Source: Lutraria lutraria | Lineage: Eukaryota > Mollusca > Bivalvia > Venerida > Mactridae | DNA length: 64,000 bases | Reading direction: 5' to 3' | NCBI GenBank assembly: GCA_964023205.1 | Contig: OZ026833.1 | Coordinates: forward strand, 40,455,137-40,519,136 | Shown here: in pieces, positions 1 to 11,633 of the stretch | Layout: each line of letters begins with the position of its first letter | Numbering within the stretch: position 1 is the first letter of the stretch | The notes under the pieces: model-generated | What the model saw: the letters and a program-made list of their open reading frames with translations, nothing else | What the model was told of the DNA's origin: nothing | Databases searched by the model: none | Position numbers and translations under genes: made by a program

Positions 1-1009
1 AAGGTGATTTTATCACATTTACATTCTTATATAATCGTGAATACCTTTCTTGGACTCAATAACAGCTTGGTTAAAAAAAGCCGAACAAGGAGACCTTTAG
101 CACTCTTCATAATATATGCATCTGGTATATTTCCTCAATTATATGTGTGTAGGGTCTGTATATATTTCAAATCATTTAATCGTAACCACATAGGAAGAGT
201 GATGCGTGAAAGCTTAGCTTGGAATTGTATTTGGGGTCAGTTTGATCATGGTCACTGTTACTAAAAATAGAAAATCAGTTTCCGCTGAATAACTTTATTA
301 AGGATTTAGACGTTGCGATGAAATTTTGTATGAAGGTAGCTTACATAGAAACCAAGCTTGGTATTGCATTTGATGCCAGAAGATTTGATTGATTTGAATG
401 ACCCTGATTGTGTTCAATGCGGTGATTCACTGTTGTGTTAAAAATCAGAAGTATTCATGTTGATATTTACTGTTACATATGTGTTGATCACTTTTTTGCG
501 TATAACAAAAAAAATCTTAATGCAATAGCAATATCATTAATTTAATGTGCTGTTAAACTTTAAAATGATTTATTTCTTTTTTAGATGCTGAGAGACTAGT
601 AAAGTGTATGTCCTTCTTCAGTGTCAAACACATATATGCCCTGCATTATATACAATACGTGCTAAGTCGGTCCATTAGTGTAAATGTTAAAAATATTTGC
701 ATGGGTACGAACGAAATATGGGTACATTCTCTCTTTTTTGCTTCTTATGGAAAAAAATCACGTTGGGAAAGTACTTTCAGTACTTTGATTCTAACTGCGC
801 ATTCAACTACGGCAGATTTCTGAATGACGTAGGTTTCATAAATCAGGATAGTCCATATCCGCGCCATTATGTGAAATCTGTTTTTCACATTGGCTGCTTG
901 TGAGGAAGGTTATTCACATGAGCAAGTGATGGTTTTGTCACAATTTATCTGCATAATTCAGTAATTTATCTATTTTGCAGGCTCATCTCTTATAGTTTTG
1001 GGGTCGGCA
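1..1009. other. no recognisable gene
   Basis: AT-rich sequence with only short open frames on either strand. None has a recognisable domain, signal peptide or convincing splice context. I see no repeat family shared with the rest of the window until about position 1010. Confidence 0.5.
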
Positions 1010-1570
1010 TCTTCTTAGCTCAAATGAGCACTTGTGCTCAGTGTAAGCTTTCGTGACCAGTCTTCGTCTGGCGTCGTGCGTCATCAAACTTTTACCTTGT
1101 GAACACACCAGGGGCCACATTATTAGCTCAATTTTCGCAAAACTAGGTCAGAATGTTATTATCTACAATATCTCGGACGAGTTCGATATTGGGCCATTTT
1201 GGGTAAAAATAACAAGGTCACCAGGACCAAATAAGGAAAACCCTGTGAACACTCTAGAAATCCTTGTATTGGTTGGATATTCATGAAACTTTGTCAGAAT
1301 GTTTATTTAATCGAATTGTAGGTCAAGTTTGATAATGGGTCATTTCCGGTCAAAAACTAGGTCACCAGGGCAAATGGTTGGAAAGCTTTGTGAACACTCC
1401 AGTAATCACTGTTTTGATTGGATCATCATGAAACCTTGTCAGAATATTTGTCTTTATAATATCTTGAACGAGTTCAAATATGGGTCATCTGAGGTTAAAA
1501 ACTAGGTCTCTAGATTAAATCTTCTGAAAAAACATATTAACACAATTAACACACAGTTATAATTGAATCC
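1010..1570 (+). repeat. dispersed repeat, GTGCTCA / GGTCACC family
   Basis: The stretch starts near an imperfect palindrome around GAGCACTTGTGCTC at 1025-1040. It continues with recurring phrases such as 'ccttgtgaacac', 'aaggtcaccagg' and 'gggtcatt' at roughly 120-140 bp spacing. The same palindrome and phrases occur in reverse orientation at 28745-29580, so this is an interspersed repeat and not a gene. Comparable elements are widespread in bivalve genomes. The superfamily is not clear from the sequence. Confidence 0.6.
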
Positions 1571-1584
1571 TGACTGATTTCATT

Positions 1585-3180
1585 GATCTTGATGCTAAAT
1601 GCGCATACCATAATCAATTCGTTCGAGAGGCGGTAAAAGATCTAGAATTAAAATTGACAAATATCCAAGAACATAAAGGAAGTTTATCAATGTTTTCTAC
1701 AGTAATAGGCGAAAGAGAAACAAATGAGATATTCGGTTCCCCTGGATAGTGGAATGATAACGTTGCGAAACCAGTAGCATTTGCTAGAGCGATTAAAGGA
1801 TCTACATATAGTTCCTTCGCCTGTGTTGAAAGACCAAATCGACCGAATTTTGCCTGACACGAGTCATTATAAGGTGATTCCATCAATGCAGAAACAAGAC
1901 AGTATAAAGGTGATAATCGATGCGCTTTGTTACTTATACGCATTGTGATTTGATTTGAATTGGTGTAAAATGGCTACATAATACACTGCTACAAGAAACA
2001 ATATTGGGTATGCACCCAGTTAAAGCAAATATGAGCGACAAAGGATTGACAATACCATTTAGATATCAATTGAATTACCTTTTTAGGAAGTATACATTAT
2101 AACTGGTGGGTTGACAGGTTTAGGCTAGGAGATGACACGACTCTTTGCCGAAATGGGGCTGGTACGATTGCTCTTCATTCCAACTCATATCAATTGCAGG
2201 CGATACACGCTCTTGAAGCGTGAACACATTCTCAGGTCGTTTGCATTGATGTGAATGTTACAAAAAAGAATCCCTTGAATCTGCAATTACAGAAATTGAA
2301 ACCAAGGTTAAACATTGCAATATAAAAGGAGTGTTTCATGGAGCCGGTGTTTTGAATGCTAAGCTTCTTTTCGATTTAAAGAAATCCTAAGGTAATTGAG
2401 ACAATACATATACATATTGCAACTCGAAAATTCGATTTGGATTATTTCGTTGTCGCATCCTCCATTAACTGTTTGAACGGATCACCAGGACAGAACAGTT
2501 ATGGAGCCGCTGATTCGTTCATGAATATATTTATTAGGTGGAGGCGTAGAAGAGGATTGCCCGGACAGGCCATAAACTGGGGAATTTTGTCTGTTGGAAC
2601 GTGAAAATAATTTGTAGACAACTTTGTTAAACGTGGTTTCAATTTACTAAATAGCTTGTAAATTCGAAGTTGTGTAACAACACTTCTGTGATTTATACTG
2701 ATATAAATTGGAATGTTGCTGCAAAAGACTATGCAAATGCACCGATGTCGCGTTCAAAATTACAATTCGACGTTTTGTTTGATCAAACTGTGATACCAGT
2801 GACTGCATTCGAAAAAGACGAGACATTGTCTTTTGATGTTGCAGGTCTGAAGAGCGCAGGAGTTGGGGAGCAGAGACTAGCGTTACATAAAGTTCTTCGT
2901 CTTTTTACGGGGTGAGTTATTACCAACGACATGTAATTTGTTCAGATTACATCCACTATAGACGAAATAGAATTCGACTCCATGTCTAAAGTTAAGTTTG
3001 TCAATGCCTTAGGTAAAACGACAGGTTATCAAATTTCTACTAAGTTTATGGCAGACTCAAGTCATACATGCGATGAGTTGATGCAGGAAATGCATAAAGG
3101 TATCTTCGGAGAAGTTTTAAATACAGAGACAAAAGGAACTACGAATGGAAATGTTAAAACAACAGTCAATATATCATATT
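1585..3180 (+). pseudogene. decayed animal type I polyketide synthase (AT-KR-ACP remains)
   Basis: Three domain pieces in family order lie in different frames on the plus strand. At 1585-1940 is the end of an acyltransferase: FSTVIGE, then WNDNVAKPVAFARAI, after an in-frame stop. At about 2090-2590 is a ketoreductase: the Rossmann loop TGGLTGLG, then GVFHGAGVLN, then SSINCLNGSPGQNSYGAADS (catalytic Ser/Tyr region) and GLPGQAINWG. At 2670-3100 are the ketoreductase tail and an acyl-carrier domain whose phosphopantetheine site reads FDSMSKVKF, with the attachment Ser present. At least two frameshifts (near 2160 and 2290) and several stops break the reading frame. A possible splice acceptor (CCTTTTTAG) precedes the ketoreductase at about 2085, so this is more likely a decayed genomic copy than a processed one. 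Animal FAS-like polyketide synthases are known in molluscs; the domain order here fits them, but no working enzyme can come from this copy. The ketosynthase is not in the window. Confidence 0.8.
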
Positions 3181-3384
3181 GACATATTATGAATTGCAGT
3201 ATTGAGTTCACTTGTTTAGTTTTGATATTTGACAATAAACGCGAGTTAGTTTTTTTACTGACAGTCTGACGATAAGACAAAAACATCTCTTACAGAAAGG
3301 TAAAGTAAAGGAGTATAGGTTTGTAGTCTGAAATTATATACATATTCAACCGACTTTTATAAGTTACCCCCCGTTATAGGCCGT

Positions 3385-3595
3385 CCGTTAACATTCGGCG
3401 CCGTAGGCAGCCAAGGAACATTGACTTATTTCCCTCACAGGTACCCATTTAAACACCTGGGTGGAGAGGAGCAAACGTTGGATAAACTTTTTGCTCAGAA
3501 AAATTCCGATGGTCCGGGCGGGATTTGAACCAGGGACCTTACGATCCCAAAGCAAGCGTCCTACCACTAGACCACCGCTCCCACTATTACATGAC
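3385..3595 (-). repeat. tRNA-derived SINE
   Basis: Read on the minus strand, the unit begins with a tRNA-like head: an A-box region GGTGGTCTAGTGGTAGGACG, an anticodon-like arm around CTTTGGGATCG and a B box GGTTCAAATCC. The acceptor stem does not pair, so it is not a functional tRNA gene. The body (ACCTGGGTGGAGAGGAGCAA in the plus orientation near 3450) resembles tRNA-SINE bodies seen in many marine invertebrates. It lies just downstream of the polyketide synthase remains. Confidence 0.7.
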
Positions 3596-4091
3596 AATCA
3601 GAAGAATTCACGTACGGATCTGACGGATGTTTTGATAACGTATGTTTTTATTTATTTATCAATGCCAACAACGACGGAAGAAGCGCACCGAGAGTAAGAA
3701 AACAGTCAACTTAAAACAACGGCGCCACTAAACTTTCATTCACGTGACATGCAGAGCCAATCATTATACGAGAAAGTATGTTTATTATAGCGTGCCTACA
3801 CGGACTTGGAGAAAAAATAGTACCATTACAAATCACCAGAAATACGTGTCATTGTAGCTTCTACATTAATAGGATATTATGACCAACTTAAATAAAGACT
3901 CATGCTTACGATTATAAGTACAAAGGCCCATTACTAAAACACGGAACGGAACAGTACGGAACGGAACAAAACGGAACAGTATGGAAAATACATCATAATA
4001 TTTTAAAGGCACTTTTTCTGTTTGGGCATATTATAAAATAATGACAAGATTACAAGATTTAGAAAATACTACACAACACAGGGATGTAATT
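3596..4091. other. no gene; short ACGGA-rich tract
   Basis: No coding signal. Positions 3949-3985 hold an irregular run of GGAACGGAACA-type pentamer repeats. The rest is AT-rich and unremarkable. Confidence 0.5.
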
Positions 4092-4662
4092 GAAGGGGCA
4101 TGCCCTGGAACTGAAGCGTCTCGAATATAAATCAAATTGGTATCATTTGAATGCCAAAATCAATTAATGAAAATCCTGTAAAATATTTACGAAATGTCCG
4201 GCTATTTGACTCAAAATACACATTTCAAGATTTACCAAACCTGCCGATTACGCCTTAGAAAATATTCGTCATTTTCATAACTCGACCCTTTCGGGATCTG
4301 TCAAAAGCGGAAAAAATGTCAACAAACTGTGAAATGGTAAGTATTGCTCATGTCATGTTTATTGTTTGCGACATAAAACTTATCTATCGATCAATTATAG
4401 GTAAATATCATTGTTTTGCTGCTTGAAAGGCAGCGCGCACGCTAAGTTAAATTCTCAGACGAATCGGAAATATCGTTGTCGTCAATAAAAGGCTTGTAAG
4501 CCTTTTATTTAAACCGGCATATAAATACCCACGCGTGCGTTATAGGGCCATTTTTGAAGGCACATTCTTCTTTGACTTTTCGGTAATAATTGTTTTTACT
4601 AGTGATAAACGCATTTTTGGTGTATAAAACCCAAGACACAGCAGTTCCTGGGCATGCCCCTT
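4092..4662. mobile_element. short TIR element (MITE-like), about 570 bp
   Basis: Inverted termini of about 22 bp face each other. The left end reads AAGGGGCATGCCCTGGAACTG and the right end is its imperfect inverse, CAGTTCCTGGGCATGCCCCTT. The interior has no domain that I recognise. Size and structure fit a non-autonomous DNA transposon. A clear target-site duplication is not visible, so the family is open. Confidence 0.55.
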
Positions 4663-5750
4663 TAAATGTCTTGATGCTTGATTGTGATCTTAAAAAACAA
4701 AGAATGAATTGCAACTCAATGGTCATAGCACTTTCATATTTATATGCTAAAAGACAAAACAAATTTGTACGGAGTGTAACCTTTTCTTAGTATGTATATA
4801 GATAAATTAATGATTCATGCTCAGTAACGCATTTGACTTACTAAATTGGAAATAGTTTTGATTTGTTCGAAAGAAGAACAATTTTTTTTCTTATTTAATG
4901 AATTGCAAAATATATTTTGACAAATATTGTTATAAATCCAATTTATGATACTCCTTATCATTACAATTTCGTATATTTACGTTTCAGTTTTAGAACGTCC
5001 CCTGGTGTTTTTGTTTTCACCATATAAAATCAAAACATTATCAAATAGATTATCTGTTTGTATTTTATAAGAAAATAATGGAACAAATTGTATTACATGT
5101 ACAATGGAACAAATTGTATTACACTAGATTAATAATACTGTCACTATCATAAGATCGTACACAAAGAATATCTGTCCCGAGTGTAACAGTAACGGAAGAC
5201 ATATACTAGTTTTTGGGGCGTTGCTAAGTACTGCAAGAATAGTACCAGTTAGTTGAAAATACACATATTATATCTTTGCATATACCTGAAAATTTATAAA
5301 ATTGTATTAGCTAATTTGTATCTGCAGCAGTAAATGTTACATAAAATTATTTTGAAGCGTATTAAAAAAGAATAAAGTACAAAACGCCATAACTATATTT
5401 TTTTTTCTTTGGAAATTTATGGTTGTATGTATATCTTTTTGTGTTAAAAAGTTGTTTTCATGAAAGTTTGCTGAAAAAATGTGTTATTCTTTCCATAGTT
5501 AAATCCATAAGATTATTTGAATTTTAAGGCTTGCTATTGAAAATATAATATTTATTTGATTAAAATATTGAAATTTGAAGAAGACTTTAATCTTATACTT
5601 TAGCCCTTGTCAATTTTTCACAATATGATCGAAACTACCTTAAGCAACATTATGAACACAAGTTCATCATGCTAAATTTGACACCTTATGTCATGCTTTT
5701 TCATTATTTTGATTTATGCCCATTTCACCTTACATAAATAATTCTGTGTT
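4663..5750. other. no gene
   Basis: AT-rich sequence with homopolymer runs and a local duplication of about 20 bp (ATGGAACAAATTGTATTACA) at 5079-5122. No recognised domain or RNA gene. Confidence 0.45.
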
Positions 5751-5933
5751 TCACGTTATACACTCAGTCTGTAGAATTGTTTTAAAAAATTGGGGACACC
5801 TTTTGAATGCTATTTCTGCAATAAATCCCCACATCTCGCTGCCATAACATATAACGGACAATACCAGTATTTCGCACAATTCCAATTTATGACTGGTAGT
5901 AATATTAACAAATGTACTTATGTAAGATTTCAT
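5751..5933 (-). pseudogene. LINE reverse-transcriptase tail, relic
   Basis: The minus-strand frame contains VLSVICYGSEMWGF. This matches the conserved segment just after the reverse-transcriptase domain of CR1/Jockey-type LINEs (consensus-like LLYGSEVWG). Only about 60 codons survive, with no YADD box or endonuclease nearby. It is an old, truncated insertion. Confidence 0.6.
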
Positions 5934-5939
5934 GATAAA

Positions 5940-6549
5940 ATTAGCCTTCCTTGCTTGACCACTAAGAGACTAAAACAGTAGGATTTTTATTTTAAACGAC
6001 TCCTTTTCTAAAAAATCATTATTTTAGTTTTGATAGCATTTATAGTTGATAACCATCTTCAAACTGCTTTGTATGCCATCCTGCGTTTCTGAACAAAAAA
6101 TGACAATATCATCTGCATACGATACCAAGTATTATGTCAGCATCCCAATATATATACCATCATGCCACTTACTAATAAAGATCGCCGCTGTATCTGCTAT
6201 CTCCATTTAATTAAACAAAACGTACAATATCAATTTTTGCAATAATTTGATGATAATATAAGTATGTCTTATTTGAAAAAAAACCCCAAACAATTGAGTT
6301 ATTTGCAGAAGTTAGATTTTAGCGTTTTAGATAATTTTATGATGAACACAAACTGAAATGCATTAACAAAATAGAGAATTTATTTTACAAATGGAAGTAG
6401 AATCGAAGTGTAAATCAAATCTGAACCGTATTGATGATGAAGAATGTTTGCATCATAACTTCGTCTTATCAAGTAAGATAATCCATGCCAAGAGAATTAC
6501 GAAATATAAACCACTGTTTTGCACGAGACCAATTAGCATTAGTATTAGT
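5940..6549. other. no gene
   Basis: AT-rich sequence. No frame or repeat relation was recognised. Confidence 0.4.
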
Positions 6550-7668
6550 ACACTAGGCCAAACTTATAACTGTGCAGTTCTATAAATTCCAATATATCCG
6601 GAATTATTAAAGCAAGATCCTTGAACTTTTCAGGAATGATAGAAGAAAGATGTACGAACAATGTGCATTTCAATTCATTGATCTCGAATTTCATTATCAT
6701 GAATAACATAAAAAATAAAAACATCAAATACAAAACAAAAATCACAGTTTTTCTTCATTTTTTTCACACTGAATACTTATTAGTGCACTACACAGTGAGT
6801 ATCGGGTATGACCACATAAGCCCGTATTACAGCTTGACGTCTTGTCCTCATTGACAAGACATAATTGTAAAAGAAATGTTGTCGAATGTTGCTCCTACGA
6901 ATGTCCATTCTTCTAGCAACCTAAAGTGTTAAATATCGATTAAATATCGACAAACTTATTGCGGATTTATTACACCGCGTTAGTTTGAATGCATACAAAT
7001 AAGGCAAAAACAGGGTAACGAGAGTGATATTAACAGAGGTATGGCAAGACAAATACTCAAGATATTGAGACAATAATTATTTTAATAAATATTAATTAAT
7101 CTATTCTTAACGCAATGAAGTCCATTTCAAAGTAATGCAGAAAATATATTGTCGAAAATCTCCGTGAAAGATAGACTAATAAATGAGCATATGTCGGAAA
7201 AAATATTTGCCAAAATAAAATTTTCTCCATAATACATTAACAAACAATTATTTATACAGATAATGTGCAAAAATCAGTAAATTCAGATTAACCGTTTGCA
7301 AGGAATTATGAAAAATGTAGACCTACCTCTAGTTTTGCACACCCGCCTGAATAAGTCCGACGGCTATACCTCTGTCGGTGATTTCTAATTTACCCATTTT
7401 ATGTTTTTCAAGTCAACATATGTCTGAACTACACATGTATCATTTTTACTTTTTTCAATTTCCGTCGCACGTTTTCCACGTGCACTTTTGTTCTTTTCTT
7501 ATTGGCCGCAGTAGCGCACGGAATTATCGCGTTTTTAAAAAAAATCGATATTGGATTTTATGGACATCATATACAAGCACATATTTCTAAAATTTGGTGT
7601 AATTTCATTTACAAATAAAGATATGGTATCATTATTTCAACTGCACAGTTATAAGTTTGGCCTAGTGT
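6550..7668. mobile_element. CACTA-like non-autonomous element, 1.1 kb
   Basis: The ends form an inverted repeat of about 29 bp. The left end is ACACTAGGCCAAACTTATAA and continues to TGTGCAGTT at 6578; the right end at 7639-7668 is its exact inverse, closing with GGCCTAGTGT. The flanking trinucleotide AGT is present on both sides, a candidate 3 bp target duplication. CACTA termini with 3 bp duplications are the hallmark of the EnSpm/CACTA superfamily. The interior contains no transposase that I recognise, so it would depend on a helper element. Confidence 0.65.
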
Positions 7669-8459
7669 AGTTGAACATGTATGATTTTGACTGTCTTTTT
7701 GCTCTTGTTGGACCTCTATAGAATAGTATATGTACTAGAAAGAAACCATTTCATGATTAATATATCAAATTAGTTTATTTGACAGTTAGTATCTAGTGTA
7801 TGATTAGTGTCATTTTATAACTATTGTTGTATTGTTATTTTTTCATATTGTAGTCTTACACTGAATTGTAAAATATTCAAATCATGAATACCCTTCTTTG
7901 TACATGCATGTACATTCATTTTGTTATGTTGTTTGTAAATATTCACAAAATTGTGTACTTAATACGTCCCCCCCCTCTTTTTGACATGTAAAATCTTTTT
8001 TCTGTTGTTTTCTTTATTTGACAATAAAACCTTTTAGTTTTTAATGTCAGTGGATTAGGTGCATACATAATAATGAAAGGATCGGATGAATTAATTCAAT
8101 CTTTAAATCTTCTTTAACTGTTGAATTATTTCGTATAATTATGTATGTATGTATGTATTTGTATTATGTTATATCCTGATTGGCCACAGGCTAACTTGAT
8201 CTTTTAGATATACTATATTACTGTGTAAATTGATAGGTTTTGATACCTGAAATTGATTATGGGCCACACATGCAATTAGTTACGTAAATATGACTGGCTG
8301 AGATCAATTGAATCTTATGAAAGATGAATTTCTTAAAATATTCCAATACCTATAGTTTTCAATACCTTTACGATTCCAATACTGTTGATTCTTGAAACAA
8401 TTTGGATTATCTTGATATTATTGCTATCATATGGAAGGAGTTTACAAATGCGGCAAAAC
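7669..8459. other. no gene; small ATGT microsatellite
   Basis: No coding signal. A short (ATGT)n run sits at 8141-8158. Homology to unit B begins at the right-hand edge of this stretch. Confidence 0.45.
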
Positions 8460-11400
8460 GAATAGTATGTCTCGAATATTTTCCAATTGTTAAACGAATG
8501 AATACTATTGAAAAGCTGAAATAATGCATTACGTAGGAGCGTTGATAAAAAATCTTATGTAAGTATGAGATGAATGGTTTTCTTCATAATTTGTACTGAG
8601 TGGTATTCAATTATCATTCCAATGCTAATGCACGTACAGAGACTTTTAATATACGTGTCACGCACACATGCACAAATATCGTATTATCTCGATTAACTGA
8701 AATTACAAAAAGATTCGATCATACGACTGATAGTGACAGTGAATAGTTACATTTGTTGGACTAGCAATACATACGTTTACACGTTGACTCAGAATCATAC
8801 TTTAAGTATCAGCTACCAGCGATAATAGAAAACTCTAGGAAATATAGTTAACCAAAGGAGCACAACTCCTGTATATACAGTAAGTATATTTGTAGGTGTT
8901 GTCTCTCTTGGAATAACCAAAGATTGTTGTGAACAAACTTCGGCAGCTCTACATACTAGAACTTATTCAGTAAATGATACAAGTGCAAGAATACAAACGA
9001 TCTTGTAAACTGAGACACAAAAATTGATTGCATCAACAATTGAAATGACATTGACCCATCGCTATCACGATCCAACCAGAAAGTATTCTTGTACGAAGAC
9101 ATGCGCTTATGTACTTACCTGAATAATTATACAGTCATACAAAAATGTTATATCATTCTTCAAGAATATGATAAAACTAATCGTTGGTAAAATATTATTT
9201 TTTAAAAATAATATATAATAAGCTGGTACATACCAGCAGGCGGACTAAAATATACAATTATATATATACGTTATTACTAAGCAAGGGAAATAATGCAAAA
9301 ACAGTACAATAAAACGATTAAAATACATCGTGCATCGCTTTTGATATCATTTGTTTATAACGTTAGGTTGTATTGGCGGTTTTGAAAAGGTCGTAATAGT
9401 TATGATATCCACGTTATCCTATTTCTGTGCAATGAATCCTACTTGTAGAAAAAAGTACAATACGTAAATTCGAAACTTCTTGCAAAACAATATATATCAT
9501 GAATATTTTGTCTTTTGGGAAAGATATTTTAAGCGACTATAGTTAATGGTTTATTCACAACTACGGCATACATGGCAAAAGCTTTGTATAATATGTTTCG
9601 ATGTATTTACATAAGAATTAAGTATCGAAATTCAATACGCGATTTAAAGTGTTCACCGGGATGTCAAAGACGAACTTTAGTGATATAAGGCGAACAATTA
9701 CTCTCATATCCTTCGACAAGTGATGGTCTAATTCAAAATGTCGCAATAAATAATGCCAGTTGAACTTCTAATTTTCTTATTCAAAAAACTAAACTTCGTG
9801 TGTGTATAGAAAAGCACATAATTGTAAGGGCGACGTTGTTCAGCATTTGCATTATATTTACTACTACCTTATATCAGTTATACGAAATGATAAAAACATT
9901 TTTTCAACACTTGAATGGTAATATTGTGTAGATGGGACGACACTATCCGCTGTCAGATTACATAACATTACACCATGTTGTTTAATGAATAAGACATGGT
10001 TTTATGAGGCGATATAGTTAATATTGTGGAGCTACCTTGTAGTGTGATAAATTAAATACATGAACGAGTGCCGCCAGACCCCAGACAGTGACACTTCAGT
10101 AAATTTACAAGTAAAATAGTTTATTTTTGCGGCCAGATGTTTTACCGACCAGTATTGTTAAGAATGTATTTGTTTGCAGTTGAGAATTATTATTTTTGAC
10201 CGCATCTAAAAATAATGCAATGATAAAAGCCGAAAAAATATCATTACAATCGCATATAAAATATCAAAACGTTTAAACCATGAAAAATATACTATGTTGA
10301 ATTTACATACAGTAAACTTTCATGAAATAAGCCAAACACGTCATATAAACAAATCAAATGTAACTTGGGTCTAAGTGGGGGTGGGGTGGATTTAAGTCCC
10401 AAATTCCGGGGAAATCTTTCTGCTCTGTTATTCATCAACAGCGGAAATATACCACTTCACATCGCCCACTAATTTCATATCGGTCTTGAATATTTCGTTT
10501 AAATGTACTTATAATAGTGGGAGGACTTAATTGTTGTCAATAATTTATGCATGAATTAATTTTGTCAATAAAAAGCAAATGCTCGTGTTCTTTAGTTAAA
10601 TCATATGTCTGTAAAGGTTAATGGTGACAAAAAACTTTGTTATGTGTTAATCGTGTAAATGATATGCATGAATGTATTTTGTTAATTATATCTTTCGCTT
10701 TAATCTCTTCGTGTTTTGCTTTATGTTTATTTAAATGTGCGATTTTTAAAACTACATGCTTATACATACACGCATATAAATAAAGTAGAACATGGTTATT
10801 GTAAGCATTGCTTATATCTGGAAGGCTGCTTTGTGAGACACTTGTGTTTAACGCTTGATATCTTGAATGTTTTATTTTGAATGTGATGCGCTCTTAATAA
10901 AGAAAAAATAATTATATTGAGTTTCTTATTTTTCACATTTGTGCGTTTCCTCTCATTGAGGAAGCATGCCTTCAAATAAGGTAAGTTATACAAATATTAC
11001 AGCTCTAATCAGTGATACAGAATAAATAAAATAGATAGATATTTATTTCAAACATAAGACATACATCCAAACAGTTCACAATACAAGTAAGATATTATAC
11101 ATAACACAATGTCATACAAGTTCATTGAAAAAATCATAGTGCGGATATGTCAACACAGATAAGGATAATAAGCTGTACATAATGGTGGATCCTAAATGAT
11201 AAAGTATGTGAGAAAAGCAATAAAAATAAAATATTGCAATGAATTGAAGTGTTAAAAACATTTTAGTTCATAGATACAGGGCGTCGTCACGTAATTCAAA
11301 ACATTTATGAATATACACCGAATTTTGTTAAATTACTATTCCATTTTCAGATGAAAGAAAATTTGGTATATACGTATTTCAAAAATTGGTTTTCTCCAAT

Positions 11401-11633
11401 AAAATTTCCTGATATTTTTTTTTCTAATATTTGAACTAAATTGCAATATGATATAATGCATTATTTACATATAAGAACATCATAGATTAAAATGAAACAA
11501 CGGACAGGAAATATCAAAAAGTAATACATACAAGCGATATTTCAAATTTAACACATTTAATTTCATACACATAAATTATCATACACAGGCAATGGTGCGT
11601 TCGATTACAAATTTGTACGTTCCTATACTGATT
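8460..11633. other. 3' flank of transporter A, no gene
   Basis: This aligns with 43785-46690 in unit B but contains no shared open frame that looks coding. On the minus strand it includes candidate polyadenylation signals (TTTATT on the plus strand, for example near 11041). It probably holds the 3' UTR of the transporter and intergenic DNA. Confidence 0.5.

Noticed and set aside
2912..2945. 34 bp intron between the ketoreductase tail and the carrier domain of the polyketide synthase remains
   Set aside because: GT and AG borders exist, but splicing them puts the carrier domain out of frame, and 34 bp is too short for a usual mollusc intron.
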